From Steinernema hermaphroditum (lineage: Eukaryota > Nematoda > Chromadorea > Rhabditida > Steinernematidae): DNA of 64,000 nt. The first letter of the stretch is position 1, and each line of letters begins with the position of its first letter. Location of the stretch: positions 3,002,012 through 3,066,011 of the forward strand of contig CM059623.1 in the NCBI GenBank assembly GCA_030435675.1. The letters are read 5' to 3'. Both the position numbers and the translations under genes were made by a program. The notes under the pieces are model-generated. The model did no database searches. It saw nothing but the letters and a program-made list of their open reading frames with translations, and had not been told where the DNA came from. Below, in pieces: positions 11,130-23,192 of the stretch.

Positions 11130-12790
11130 CATTCATTCACGCTTTTATATGTTGTCGCATCCTATATTTTACTAACGTTCTCTGACTTCTTGTCAACGCT
11201 CGTAGAACTCTCCACAGAACAAGACTGTGAAGAATTTGGGATCAGCATCAACGGTACAAAGGTTCCATCGAGCGAGTCCAAAAATCTGATGTCTTTCCGA
11301 TGAATTCCCGCTTATCAACCAAGATATTAAATGGGGCAGCTGCTGCCCGACAAAAATCAACCGAAATTAAAATTTTTCGAATCACAAATTTCATCATAAA
11401 GGGTTGGAGGTACTTAGATGTGCATAGTCAGTGGACATTGCTTCGTTAAGCCTGCAAGTCTCTCAGAAGCAGAAAATAAACCATACAGTGGCTTGATGAA
11501 ATCCATGATCAGCTCATACCATTGGAAGTTCTCGCCGCGATGAGTCCATTGAGAACGGAACTCAGGCTAAATCCAGTTGAGACCCAGATTTTATCATGAT
11601 ATCTAGTATTTTACATCAACTAATTTATAGGACTTATCGTCCCGAATGAACAGCATTACGCTGGGCATGGAACGACAAAAAATGAATAACTGTAGATTGA
11701 CTAAACGCTCTTTTGTGCCTAGCGTTCGTAAAGGATGTGATTGAAACGCACTCGACCGGTCATTTGCCACAACACAATTGTCACACCTCGGTTCATCTCG
11801 AAACGAAACAAACTCCATCGAAAATAATAGCCTATATATGATATTCATATAAGATGATCTGACTGATATGATTAGGATAATAATACTATCAGAGTCCAAA
11901 ATGTTAGAATAATGTTGTTAGAATAAGAGGACAAAAATAAACGAACACGCAGAACGGTGGATTTTCTGGCTGCTTGTCGACGTTCGGAGAACGCTTCAGA
12001 GAACACGACTGTAACGAATTTGGGATCAGCAGTATAGGGCACGAAGATGTCGCCAAACGAGTTTAAAAATCTGATGTCTTCCCGGTGCACTTCTACTTAT
12101 CTAGCCAGACATAAGAAAGGGAGTGCTTTTCTACGACAAACATACTCCAAAATTCATTAAATAACAAATTTCATCTTAAAGGGTTGGAGGCACTTAGAGG
12201 TTCATATTCAAGCCTTCAAGTCTTTCATAAGCAGAAACTAGACCATTCAGTGGCTTCTTGCAATCCACAGTCAGTTCATACCATTCGATCTGCTTGCCGC
12301 CTTGGATCTCCTAAGTGAAGAAAATGACAACAACGGATTCATATGGAATGTGACTTGATGTACTGTTTATGATTCCAGGAGGGGCCTTAGCGTAGAATGC
12401 TGTATCTTGAAAATCTGATTAAATCAATTAGTCAAATCACCAAAAATCAACCAATATTTACTTCTGAACTAACAATTAAATTTGGACCACACGCATTGCC
12501 AGAATATGAAGAACAAATATCGGTCAAAATTAGACGTCGTTAGGTCGCAAATTTCGTAGTCGAGGACTGGCAAAGTCGGAGATACATAGAGATGGACATT
12601 CAATGGGCATTGCTTCCTTAAGAGACTAAACCATATAGTGGCTAGATGCAATCCATAATGATTGAAACTGCTCGCCGGGAAGCACACGGTAGGTCCCAGA
12701 TTTTATCACGATATCTGACATTTTACATATTGTCATATATCACATCTAAAGTTCTCTGTCTTCTTGTCGACGCTCGAAAAAGTTTTCCAA
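11130..12790. repeat. Degenerate tandem array, unit 600-780 bp
   Basis: Copy 1 (about 11170-11560) and copy 2 (about 11950-12320) share GAATTTGGGATCAGCA, AAAATCTGATGTCTT, AAATTTCATC and AAAGGGTTGGAGG in the same order. A partial third copy at about 12565-12790 keeps GGACATTCAATGGGCATTGC and TTCTCTGTCTTCTTGTCGACGCTCG. No frame is conserved among copies. Confidence 0.6.
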
Positions 12791-12799
12791 AAATCCAGC

Positions 12800-13560
12800 G
12801 AAAACAGAAACGTAACGATGGTGAACAGAGAAGAGGACCGACAACAGTGGATCCACATGGGGTTGGATATAATGTTGACGATTCAACTAATAAATCGTAA
12901 TCGATTATTTCTTATGGCGTCACGCTAGTTTTTTTTTTGCTCCAAAGTGTCCAGTAAAGACGACAAGGCGAAGCCTCTTCATACTCTCAGCTTCGGAGAT
13001 AACATAATCCCACAAAAATCTTTCAATGTTTTCATGTAGTTCTGATTAAATACGCCACAACAAAGAGTATATAGGCCTCTCTTAAGGAGAGAAAAATCAT
13101 GACACAGGTGAAGTACAAAAAAAGCGCTGTTAATTATAGACCAACCCAATAGAACACGGGCATTTGAATGATTGAGATGAACGGCTGATTTTTTTGCCAA
13201 AATGTTAAGTTCTTATAGGTTGTTCGGATCCAACCGAAGGTGAAACTTCTTTTGCGTATTAAACGTTTAGCGTTCAGAAAAATTTTAAAAAGCAATCCAA
13301 AAACAGTAAGGAAATATCTGTCGATATTAAGCGCCTATTTCATAGAATGCTAGTCCATAGAGTAGCAGCAACCTCATAGCAATATGCACGCGTAGAACAG
13401 CGCCAAAGAGAAGTTCAAATCCTTCTAACAAATTGTTGTTATTCCCCCCTTGAGCAGTACTAAATTTGTGTGTACTTCTCAAGTGTCCCACAAAAGCGAC
13501 TGCTATGACGTCAAAGGTACGCCGAACACACTTGTGTGACACAACAAAACTGGCTACACG
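12800..13560. other. Gene-free stretch
   Basis: AT-rich sequence. The only notable site is a perfect CRE-like TGACGTCA at 13506-13513. The short ORFs show no codon structure. Confidence 0.35.
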
Positions 13561-13574
13561 TATTGGTCGATTGA

Positions 13575-13805
13575 TGTGAAAAACAACAACGTTGACATCA
13601 CCTTTATCACATTGACGCAGACTCGTGGCGAGATGGCCGAGTGGTCTAAGGCGCTGGTTTTAGGCACCAGTCTCCTCGGAGGCGTGGGTTCGAATCCCAC
13701 TCTCGTCAAAATGTTTTTGTTTAGTTTCGGATCTGTTCGAAGACTCTTTTTCTCGCTGGATCATAAAGCACATTGTTGTGGGGTGTTTCCGATGTTATGA
13801 GGCAA
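13575..13805 (+). repeat. Duplicated segment around tRNA-Leu (inverted copy at 59.3-59.5 kb)
   Basis: Both flanks of the tRNA match the minus strand of 59290-59530: upstream CACATTGACGCAGACTCGT, downstream GTTTCGGATCT and GTGTTTCCGATGTTATGAGG. The duplication therefore moved a genomic segment of about 230 bp, not just the tRNA. Confidence 0.7.
13627..13708 (+). tRNA. tRNA-Leu(UAG)
   Basis: Acceptor strand GGCGAGA pairs with TCTCGTC (one G-U), followed by discriminator A at 13708. The anticodon stem CTGGT/ACCAG encloses loop TTTAGGC, giving anticodon TAG (13661-13663), which reads CUA leucine codons. A long variable arm (CTCCTCGGAG) is present as expected for leucine tRNAs. The B box GGTTCGAATCC is perfect and a T5 run near 13711 can terminate Pol III. 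Length 82 nt, no intron. Identical in length and structure to the copy at 59398-59479. Confidence 0.95.
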
Positions 13806-14134
13806 TAGCAGACAGCTGCTGTCCTAAGCAAACAAAGCCGATTCGTTTGAAACAAAGAGACGAAAAGTCCATCTTTTTTAACAATGTCGAGGAAGCCAAT
13901 GTGCCTTTCAAATACCCCCAAGCGCTCTAACTTTAGTTATGTAAACTAACCGTAAGACTTTACAAAAAACAAAAATTCCAACATTGATGATATAAAAACC
14001 GATAACGATGACTGCATTTTGGGCGCAGGTTCACTTAGAAAAAAACAAAAATAACTCTTGTCAGTATCGAAACTATATCGCAAATAGAAATTTCTTTGTG
14101 AAATCTGGTCGTGAATATCGTATTAGCCACCATT

Positions 14135-14205
14135 GGGGGTGCACACTGTCAGAAACCGGAACGAACCGGTATCAGTCGGGAGGTCCGGGGTTCGAATCCG
14201 CCCGC
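14135..14205 (+). repeat. SINE-like tRNA-derived element, copy 1
   Basis: Core ACCGGTATCAGTCGGGAGGT followed by CCGGGGTTCGAATCCGCCCGC. It belongs to a family whose longest copy is at 47415-47500. It lies 430 bp from tRNA-Leu. Confidence 0.6.
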
Positions 14206-14209
14206 AAAC

Positions 14210-15150
14210 AAAACTTTTTTGCGCCCTTTTTTTGCGTCCCTACTTACCAGGTTTGCCTATATCTCATGCAAAAATTGAGAATGTGAATTGAGCCATGGAA
14301 AAGAGAAGTATGCAAAAATCTGCAAAGCGCACCAGCCTCCTGTATGTCGTAGGAATAAGGATAAGGGGGATACACGTGATGGCATGTGCAAAAATTTACC
14401 GCCTTATAAAGTGTGATATTCTATTTAAATAACTATTAAAGATTATTTAAATAATAGACGAAATATGCAGAAAAAATGATAAATGATAGCTATTAAGAAG
14501 CTTTGTACTGTACGGTTCCATAGAATATCACAAAAGCATATGCTGAGAAATAGTGGTGTTTGAGTGTCATGATAAATCTGCTCAAAAACGCTCATTTATA
14601 CCAGCGGGTCCTGTATCATGAAGTTAACAATTGAGATGTAGGTCACAGTCGAAAAGAAGGTTTCATTACATGCAATTCGACAACAATAAATAGTAGACGC
14701 AAGACAAGCGATCACATTAACAAGTTGTAAAGCTCGCATCAGTACATAAAAGAATGCTAACATGTGTAACCAGCCCATTTCCCCAGCGGGAACCCACAGA
14801 TGTGGGCAGGCGGTCCCACTCCTGAGGGAACGGCGCACGGGTGACCCAATGCATATACAACATCTTCCCGACGTTGCCCAACAATTCGCCCTCCGTTTTG
14901 CCCGCGATCGATGCAGAAGCGCGAAGTTTTTGCTTCTTTTTATGCGTTCTTGGAGGGGCAAAGTCGCGCGGATGCGCCGAGACGACGAGATTTAGGAGTT
15001 GGTCGATTCATTAGCCACGCAAGACGCGAACTCGAGCCACGAAAAGGGCGGAGGGCCGCGCTTGCAGCGCGAGAGACAATGGGATGGGCAAAACAAGGTT
15101 GTACTCTGGGTGGAAAATGAGATTTTGGAAGAGTTCGACGAAAAGAAAAA
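14210..15150. other. Gene-free stretch between tRNA-like elements
   Basis: AT-rich to 14750; the part after 14770 is GC-richer (CCCAGCGGGAACCCACAGATG, GCCCGCGATCGATGCAG). ORFs on both strands overlap here without codon structure, so I call no gene. Confidence 0.3.
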
Positions 15151-15155
15151 AAATT

Positions 15156-15237
15156 CGATCAGGATGAGATTCGAACTCACGCGGGGAAACCCCAATGGAT
15201 TAGCAGTCCATCGCCTTAACCACTCGGCCACCTGATC
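15156..15237 (-). tRNA. tRNA-Ser(GCU)
   Basis: Read on the minus strand: acceptor GATCAGG pairs fully with CCTGATC, followed by discriminator G, which is typical for serine. Anticodon stem ATGGA/TCCAT holds loop CTGCTAA, anticodon GCT (complement at 15202-15204), reading AGC/AGU. The long variable arm (GGGGTTTCCCC) and B box GTTCGAATC are as expected for a class II tRNA. A run of eight T follows on the minus strand (15146-15153), a strong Pol III terminator. No intron. Confidence 0.95.
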
Positions 15238-15530
15238 ATTGTCATCAGACAAGCGCGGTCTCGATATGACTCAACAACCATCGTGTGGAAAATGAAGAAA
15301 GGGTCTTGTGAGGAGGGAAAACGTAAAAAGACACCACGTGGCGTTTAACTCTACTTGGGTATTCCTTTCACTTTCTCATATTAGTGAATTATTGAATGTT
15401 TTTAACAGGAAAACAGCCGGCGTTGACGTGCTCTGGAGTCATTTGAAACGGCAAGTGAGGGAGCGAGTGCAAACAAGGAGTGCAAACGTATTTTTGGAAG
15501 GGACACGAATGGGATTAGAACATGTTTATC

Positions 15531-15594
15531 AGGGATGCACCCCGTTGAAGCCGGAATCAATCAGAAGGTCAGGGGTTCGAATCCACCCACAGGC
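15531..15594 (+). repeat. SINE-like tRNA-derived element, copy 2
   Basis: AGGGATGCACCCCGTTGAAG, then AATCAATCAGAAGGTCAGGGG and TTCGAATCCACCC. Same family and orientation as the 14.1-kb copy; lies about 290 bp from tRNA-Ser. Confidence 0.55.
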
Positions 15595-15879
15595 AAGATT
15601 TATTGTTTTCTGAAGATATCCAAAAATATCATCAAAGCTACGAGACTAGAACTGAATGATCTACGACCGAAAGTACTTCACCAAACTTCAGATGTTTCAG
15701 ATGAGTGCGTGTCTCTCACAAAGAAACCTTCTGCTGTAACCACACCACTTGGGTCTCTGGTCGGTAAGCAGAGCACTCCGATGTGCTCTTAACCGTCGAT
15801 TCCACTTATTAGGTGCAACTCAAACTTCGCTTCTACAGTTACAATATCTACCAATGATTTTCAGATAGACACTCTGAAA

Positions 15880-18000
15880 GATGCCCAAAAATCGCCTAAT
15901 AGTCCCCAGTTCTTTATTGGTCACATGGGAACGATAAAAAACCAAATTACCTTTTCATCTATCATTATGATTTGTTAAAAAAACGTTTCGCTGCGAGCTG
16001 GAAAAGACCGATGCGTCCAGAACAATCATGCCTTGCTTCCTAGTTACAGGTATAACAAGAAAAAGAATGTCAGTTGTAACCTGTCACCTTAGATTCGCTT
16101 CATGAAAGCAGGTAAATGTAAACACTGATAACGACACCGAGATAATCCGATTTTTCTGTGATTTTCTTCACAGATACCTGCTGTAATCAATAAAAATGAT
16201 GAATCTCGTCCATTAAAGGTGAAATAACACGGATCCCTGAATCAGAGTGACTCAAATAAATCCAACAACAGCCTCCAAACAAAGCGCCTTTTCAATCAGC
16301 AAGCAAAAATGATCAATCTTGCCCAACGTTGAACGATAAATGTCGAGTTAGATCAAACCCATTTCAAGAAAGCGGGCGCTGAAAACGATACCGGACCAAT
16401 GTGATGGCGGGCTAATGATGTACAAAAATTGTGACTTAGAAAAACGCATTATTTCATGAATCACACGCACTTTGAGACCTCAAAAATGACGAATCACGAA
16501 TTATACACAGCTTTCCACAAACGATGTAGCAAAAAATGGAAAACATACTGAAGTAAAACCTAATACGGCGTGTCGCAATCTTAATCCAGCACAGAGCCCA
16601 TCTGAGAATCGAGGCCATCTCGGTTGATGTCTTCGCAGGTACCTACTCTTATTTTAACTTACGTTTGATTGTCACGAAGCACAAAAATATTGACGCTGAA
16701 TGCTTTTAAAAACATGGATCAGAGTGACTTAAAAAATGCAACAACAGCCTTCAGCCGCTTTGACATCGTTTCATGAAAAGAACTGTCGAATCCTACAAAG
16801 AATGAGGCCCCAAAAATAAGTAGTATGATGCGATAGGAAGCTCCCAGGTAAAGTACGACAAGGAGAAGAATTCAAGTTCCAAACTGCCACCTTAGATTCA
16901 CTTTATCAAAGCAGGTAAATTTAAGCAAAACAAAGATAACAACACCGACATACTGCGATGGGAAGCTAAAACTGAACAGGAATGACCTGCAACATTATAT
17001 TCGACACTATCCTTAGCGAAATAAGGCCGAATATGGCATATTGCAATCATCATCCAGTGTACAGCGTCTATCTCGATTGATCTCCTCAGAGCTAGCTACT
17101 CTCATTTACGTAACTTCCATTAGGTTGTGTAACAGAAAAGTTACCGACGGTCATGTGGTTGTTTGTTCATGAGCAAAAAATCTCGTCCATTAACGCTTAA
17201 TTGTCTTGCACTCATTTCATGGAAGGAGGGACTGACAAGGAAACCGGAGCAATGCGATGGAAGACTAAAGCTGCACAAGAATGATGACTTTGACTTTATT
17301 TCGTGAATCAAAAGCATTTTGGCAGGAATGTTGCAAAGCAAAAATTGCGAATCACGAATTATACCCTGCTTCCTTCGTGTGAACAAAGTGCAAAAATGGA
17401 GAACGCGAAAAAGTGAAGTTAAACCTAATACGGCATGTCGCAATCTTAATCCAGCACACAACCCAGCTGAGAATCGAGACAATCTAGGTTGACCTCTTCA
17501 CAGGTACCTACCCTGTCTTAACTTACGTTTGGTTGCCTTTGACAAAGCACAAAAATGTTAACGGTGAAAACTTGATCATAGAGACTCAAATAAATCTGAC
17601 AACAGCCGTCAGCAGCTTCGATACCGTTTCATGAAAAGAGCAAGAAGATAAATCGAACCTTACCTACAAAAATAAGTAGCAGTAATAATGCGAGGGCAAG
17701 CTAGTGCAGCAGATGAACGATCACAGCACAAATGTGAATGAAACTCAATAGCAAAGATAAAAATGGAGCATATAGTGAAGTAAGACCGAATGCGGCATCT
17801 AGTGCACGGCCCAGCTACGAATGATGCCCATTTCCATTGATCTCTTGCTGGCAAACTACGCTTATCTACGTTACTTTGGAGTCGATTGCGTTTTTTGGCA
17901 CAAAAATCGCTGACCATCAGATTAAAAACAAAGAAAACAAAAATGATAAAATATCTATGAATCTTGGCCATTAACGTTTTATAAAAAAACAAGCATGGAT
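15880..18000. repeat. Degenerate tandem array, unit about 370-470 bp
   Basis: Four copies of a block reading AATACGGC.TGTCGCAATC, TTAATCCAGCAC, AATCGAG, TTGAT.TCTTC, CTAC and CTTACGTT begin near 16562, 17030, 17422 and 17788. The downstream part (CACAAAAAT followed by GTGAA or GACC) also recurs. Divergence is high and no ORF is conserved. The array is unusually rich in CAAAAAT on the + strand. Confidence 0.6.
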
Positions 18001-18319
18001 AATGGATGGTTGTACGACGATTGAGCCCCGGAATATTAAGCTACAGATGACTTTTCCAGGACAGTGGTTCAATGTGTTGAGTCGTGCCATTTAGATCATT
18101 GCTGTGTGATCTCTGTAACCTGACGAATACTGTGCCGACCAGATTGGAAGCCTCATTGCCATTCTCCAGATCCATCAAAAGTGACAACACTCTGTATCTT
18201 CGGCGGCTCAATCGTCACATCACCGTAATGGGTAGACTGCCTCAAATAAATCAAGCTGCAGTGGGATTCAAGGTCTCTCCATCAGACCTTTGCAAAACCC
18301 ACGACCCACGAATGCAAAA

Positions 18320-18790
18320 ATGATCAGCAGATGAAAACATACTTCTCTGATTATCCGTCATAGACTACCGTAATACGAAGACAAACAAGGTGGGTAACGA
18401 CAAAAACTAAATGAAGATACGCGTGCTGTTGCCCTGCACGAAACGACTACCGTGGCGCCTCGAGCAGATCGGAGGTCTCATTATCATCCTCCAGATTCAT
18501 CAAAAAAGAAGTAAGTGACAGTGCTCTGTCAAGAATCTTCTGTGGCTCAATTTTCACATCACCACAATGGATAAAAGTGTCAAACTACGGTAGGATTCAA
18601 GGCCACCCTATTATACCCTTTCTGCTGATATATGATGGAACGAAGCTGGAGGTATAAATCTAAAAGTGTGCACTAAAAGACTCCATTCAGTTACAACAAA
18701 AATGCTGAGAAAACGAAAATCTACTTCACCATCCATTCATTATAGACTACCGTAATACCAAGACAGGCAAAAAGTGGGTAGTCGCACCGA
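18320..18790. repeat. Dispersed repeat, two copies here and one at 20.9 kb
   Basis: CATACTTCTCTGATTATC followed by GTCATAGACTACCGTAATAC and GAAGACAAACAAG at 18335-18391 is almost identical to 20945-21000. A weaker copy lies at 18718-18776. No coding content. Confidence 0.6.
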
Positions 18791-18799
18791 GTCCGGCCG

Positions 18800-19480
18800 A
18801 TCAATTCAAAGTGCATGGGCCAAATTAGTTGCGGAGAAAGTTGCGAAGTTTCGCATTTCGCGCAAAAAAAAGAAAGCCATCCTAATACACATCTCCCATT
18901 TCCCGCATCGCCCCTCTCCATAGTCGATATGCCGAAAATTGATGAAAACGGCGACCGCCCGCTTTGGTCTCGGCGCTCAATTAAATGGCCCTCGAGGGAT
19001 TATTTAGTCGCTTGTCGTCGTCGTCGTCTTGCCGGCGCGAACATGCCGGCGCGTGTATTTGATGTTGATTTGAATAGATAGATAGAATAAACATTAAAGA
19101 AGAGGGCCGTGGAGAGTGGGGGGGTGAGTGCTTTTAGGGAGTGCGTCCCACCTCTAAGAGTCCATTTGGATTTCCGCGCGTCGCTTCTGCCGTTGGGCGC
19201 GCGGCCGCCGCCGCCGATCCCCCCCACCCATTCGGAGGCGCGCCCATCGAGGATTTATGGCGCAGCGGTATCTTAAGTGAATCTGAGTGTCCTCGACGCG
19301 GAGAAGAGGATTTGGAGGAGCGCATGGAAATGGAAATGAGATGGCCGAATGTGTTTTGGATGCGGGTGAAAGAGGTTTTTTGGCCATAAAATATGGGAGG
19401 AAATAAATGACATTATAGTGAACGGGAACGCTGCCGTGATCGTCTGGCTTTAATTCGCCGAGAGTGAATCGAATCAAGTG
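18800..19480. promoter_or_regulatory. GC-rich non-coding block
   Basis: Contains GCTCAATTAAATGGCCC, a CGTCGTCGTCGT run (19014-19029), CGCGCGGCCGCCGCCGCCG and a G7 run. ORFs of 62-107 codons occur in several frames of both strands, as expected of GC-rich sequence, and none has clear splice signals. Either a regulatory module or a diverged first exon; regulatory DNA is my preferred reading. Confidence 0.25.
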
Positions 19481-19862
19481 AAAACGCTGTTTTGTTGGAA
19501 TTGTTTTTGCTTTGTTTCATGGGCCAATAATTTATGCTAAAATCGAAAAATTTACAGGGTACGAAGTTCTCTCTCACAGTAGCAGCACTTACTATGATCA
19601 ACGTGATATTTCATGTACTCTTGATTCAGTGGCATTCGACATGTAAGACATTTCACAATGCGCAACGAAGAACCGTAGATCACCGTAGTCGCTACTTCTC
19701 TTTCTTCTTCGGTAGGACGTCCTTGTTTAAAACAGCTATCCCATCAGTGTACGTAGAGTTCGAAGCGATGAAACGGTTGAATCCAGAAGTGGTGCTGATG
19801 ACAGGGCTCATCCTCCAATAATGAAACCCATCGTTGGAGCAGCTGGCTCAAACCACGTAGAC

Positions 19863-20000
19863 TTAGAAGTTGAAACGGATCTTCAGCTTGTGAGGCGCGG
19901 GTGGTCGGGCGACGCTGACGGTCTTCTTCGGCTTAAGTTCCAAAATTTCCAAAAAACAACCATTAAGATCGAATAGGTCGCCAACACCAGAAAGCTTGCA
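19863..20000 (-). CDS. Possible terminal exon fragment, unknown protein
   Basis: A 45-codon minus frame runs from just after a TAG to a TAA at 19863-19865. It reads GDLFDLNGCFLEILELKPKK, then a Pro/Lys-rich tail ending KIRFNF. The composition is protein-like and the last part uses C/G-ending codons, unlike the AT-rich surroundings. No upstream acceptor or partner exon is identified, and the family is not recognised. It may be an exon relic or chance. Confidence 0.2.
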   Translation of the reverse strand, partial: CKLSGVGDLFDLNGCFLEILELKPKKTVSVARPPAPHKLKIRFNF

Positions 20001-20156
20001 CTACACAAGTTGCCAATCATAGCATAGAGTGACAGTTAACTCTACTCAACAGCGCGCTAATAGATTTCACCCACTCAAAGTTATGAAAATAAGTGAACCG
20101 TTTTCAACTTATCAACCCAATATTTTTGCTCAATACCCAACTCTTTTCAACTCTAG

Positions 20157-20400
20157 GTCTTTCATTTGCGTTCCCAGCGATCGGTCGGGTCGTCCACTCG
20201 CTCTCAATCTGCGGCTGTCTGAGATCGCTCGGATGAGTTGAGTGAGCGGTTGTTCTCGGCAATCGTTGATGGCGCAATGATCGCCCCGTTCCAATCCGTC
20301 GTGGCTGGCGTGAAACGTAAGCCGAATTATATCTCGCCAAGAAGACCGTCAACACCGCCCACCCACGCGCCGTATCGTTCTTCATACGCGTCCTTTGTGC
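20157..20400 (+). repeat. GC-rich retroposon-like repeat, 3'-truncated copy
   Basis: TTCCCAGCGATCGGTCGGGT through GTTGAGTGAGCGGT and GATCGCCCCG matches 845-965 of copy 1. The 3' half with AATAAA is missing. Confidence 0.6.
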
Positions 20401-21024
20401 CATTGAACAGCTTTATAAGATTACTTGCTCAACTACACGTCTGATAACCAAAAAACTGTTGCGATTGGAAAATCGGTTGCTCAAATAATCTAAAGAAAAA
20501 AGGAATCATCCGGAATTTGACACCTTGTTCCAAAAATGTCTCCTTAAACAGAGCAGGAGCGCGATAAACGTGTCCAGAGTTATTAACCTCACATTAGCAA
20601 GAGCAAAGTTCAGTTTGCGGTGCACAAAACAACCGGAAGAAATGGTATGCACACAAAAATGAAGAATGTTATTTATATTTGTGATATGCGTTCTTGGAGC
20701 GTTGATTGTACACAGATTGATATTGTGCTGAAGATTCGATACAGTTTTCGAGGGATCTGTTACAATACAACATGGACTAATACGTTTGAATGCCAGAGAA
20801 TCGCTTTTATGATCGGCGATCTTTTATGATCAGTGCAAAGAGAACATGAAAAATGTCGAACGTTGTCGAGAAAAGAGACCGTATTTGTAGCGGTCGCTAT
20901 TTGCGCAAAGGGATGAAAAGAGTCTTGAAAATGATCGGCGGATGAAAACATACTTCTCTGATTATCTGTCATAGACTACCGTAATACGAAGACAAACAAG
21001 ATGAAAAATGAAAAATCGCGGGAC
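20401..21024. other. Gene-free stretch
   Basis: AT-rich sequence without gene evidence. It ends with the third copy of the CATACTTCTCTGATTATC repeat (20945-21000). Confidence 0.35.
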
Positions 21025-21300
21025 TGTTATGGTATGAACGTGTGATGTTTGTATCGTTTCAATTGGTTGTGTCTCGCCGCGATGTCTGCACGCACTGTAG
21101 TCTGCAGTAGCGCGTGCGCCCAATTGTCTGTCTATCTCTCCCTGTGTGTTAGCGCTATTTCCATATGCCTAACGTGTCGTGTACTTGTATGTTGCGTGTT
21201 CGTTTTTATGTAAAGGTTTAATTTAATTACCCAAGTTTGAGGTCTCCCGAACAAGGGTAAACTCCCCGCCTAGCAACCGGGTTGAGTCCAAATCATAACA
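21025..21300 (+). mobile_element. LTR-like element (family B) containing SL1
   Basis: The segment begins TGTTATG and ends CATAACA, exact 7-bp inverted termini of the TG...CA type, 276 bp long. Its style (short, CT/GT-rich, GTGTTCG words) resembles the family A LTRs. Flanks (GGGAC and TTACA) show no target duplication, so it may be one LTR of a broken element or not an LTR. It carries an SL1 sequence at 21222-21241. Confidence 0.35.
21222..21241 (+). other. Spliced-leader SL1 sequence in genomic DNA
   Basis: TTTAATTACCCAAGTTTGAG is an exact 20-nt match to the last 20 nt of the nematode SL1 leader. It is preceded by GGTTTAA at 21215-21221, so the leader's 5' end seems present with a 5-nt TTTAA-type duplication. 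GT follows directly (21242-21243), as in an SL RNA donor. The rest of an SL1 RNA gene (Sm site, stem-loops) is not seen, so this is not a normal SL RNA gene. Confidence 0.75.
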
Positions 21301-22860
21301 TTACAACGGATCGCCGGCCATGGTTTCCACTATTACTCACTTGTATGGAGCTGTCTAGACTGTCTATCAAAGGGCATGTCTGTAATCTTCGCTCAGCAAT
21401 TTTTTCCACGAATTCTGTGAGATATGTTCATCACGAAAATGAAAGGAAAAAATTGCTTTGTTGGTTGAATCGTTTCAGAAAATCACTACGAAAGATAACT
21501 CCACAAAATGCACGTTCAGGCAACATTCAGGGAAGCTGATGTCAGCGAAAAGGCACGGCCAGTGGCTGATGGAAATGAACTCTGACATGCGCTGTCCGTC
21601 AAAGGCCTCTCTCATCGTGGTCATCATTTTACGACTCTGCAGAGTCGCCGGATTTATTTTATGACATTGCCCTTCAAAGTCAACGAGACGAACTGATCTC
21701 ATCAAAGAGTTTGCTTCGAGAATAGAGGAAGAAAAGCTCCAGTGATTATGTGGAAGAGAAAGATTTCGGAAAGCTGCCAATCTCAATAACGCGGAAATGG
21801 TAAAGATAGAATGATTGTTCCCCTGCAGGATGTGCGAGAAAGCAATGGGGCGTGCAGATTTTGCGGCGCTTAAATTACTGAATTCGGCTATTCGCTCTAG
21901 AGATGATCTCTATGTGAATGAGAAAAAATTTTTTCGTAGGTGATTCACAAACAATGTTATTTGTAACTTGTATGGGTGGTAGAGCCAATTCGAGAACCAG
22001 ATCGAGCAGTCTACACTGTCAATAACATGACGATGACAGATTGCATGAGAATTGTAAAAGGGAGTTGGTTACAAAAATAAGGCGAGCAAGTCCAGTCGAC
22101 TGAACGATTGAATATTTAACACAAAAAGATCTAATTCTCGAACTAGTCATTCATCAGTAAATCCAAAAATATCGTTAGTGAAACATTGAGCGAAGACAAG
22201 AGTCTAGAGATCCCCTCTTCCAAAAATAAAAAGACGATACAAAAGACACACAGAATCGTGGATGTGTGTTAGCCGAAAACTAAGACAAGTGGATTTACAG
22301 TCTGTTACATAGTGATACTGAATATCTAGTGACTGACTGAGCGGCGTGACACAGGTTAACAAACAAAAGACCCAGAACAAGACGGTGCGACGAAATCGCG
22401 AAAATGGGTGAGGACGCAAGCATGGCAACCACCACCACCAATAACATGACGATGCCAGGTGACGGACTGAGAACTGCTTGATGCCTTCGGTTGCTTGCCT
22501 TTAAGTCTTCGTATTAAAGTGAAAATTCTACAGAAAAGGAAGGACGTCACCAACTGATCTTGTGCAAAAATAAGGAGACAGTCTCTATCAAACGACGTTC
22601 TACCAACTGCTTCGGCTAGTTTTAGTAGTAATCATCTTTGTGGCTAATGGCTAAAGAACATTCCACTGCGTACCAAAAATACACTCTTCACAGTAATTTC
22701 CATTAGCGCTTCGCTGTAAAGTTGTGTGAAAGAATTAAAAGCGACATGACACATTCGAACCTTACCAATTTTAATAGCAAATATTTCATAGATGGATAGG
22801 TTTGTAAAGGAGTTCAGGACAACCCTAGCCCGCATAAGAAATCATTTGTTTCCAAGGGAT
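21301..22860. other. Gene-free stretch
   Basis: No gene is supported. AATAACATGACGATG occurs twice (about 22022 and 22440). A half of the B-box hairpin repeat (TCGAACCTATGACCTTGG) starts at 22861. Confidence 0.35.
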
Positions 22861-23033
22861 TCGAACCTATGACCTTGGCATGATAAGATGACAGTTGATG
22901 ACACTTAGCTTACATATGGCCAAAAGGAATCACAGGCTGCCCGGGTTCGTTCCGGAACGGCCCCTTTTCAGTTGTACAAAAATTTAATTCGTTCGTTTTA
23001 ACGACTTTCTCATCCCTTGTTGGAAATTCGATG

Positions 23034-23187
23034 TGTTGAGGGCAGATCAGACATGCCCTCTGGTAGACAGTCTAGACAGCCACACCACTCTATAAATAGC
23101 CTGTATCAGTGTGTCATTGTATATTCGTTGTGTGCTTCGAGTAAAGGACTGGTCGTGTGTTCCCTGTCTCAACCAAGAACTACAACA
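23034..23187 (+). mobile_element. Solo LTR (family A)
   Basis: The 154-bp element starts TGTTGAGGGCAGA and ends CTACAACA. It has a TATA-like CTATAAATAGCC and is flanked by an exact 5-bp target duplication, CGATG (23029-23033 and 23188-23192). With no internal sequence attached, this is a solo LTR left by LTR-LTR recombination. Confidence 0.85.
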
Positions 23188-23192
23188 CGATG

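Noticed and set aside
21215..21300. SL1 RNA gene
   Set aside because: Only the leader and the following GT match; no Sm-binding site or downstream stem-loops of SL RNA are present.
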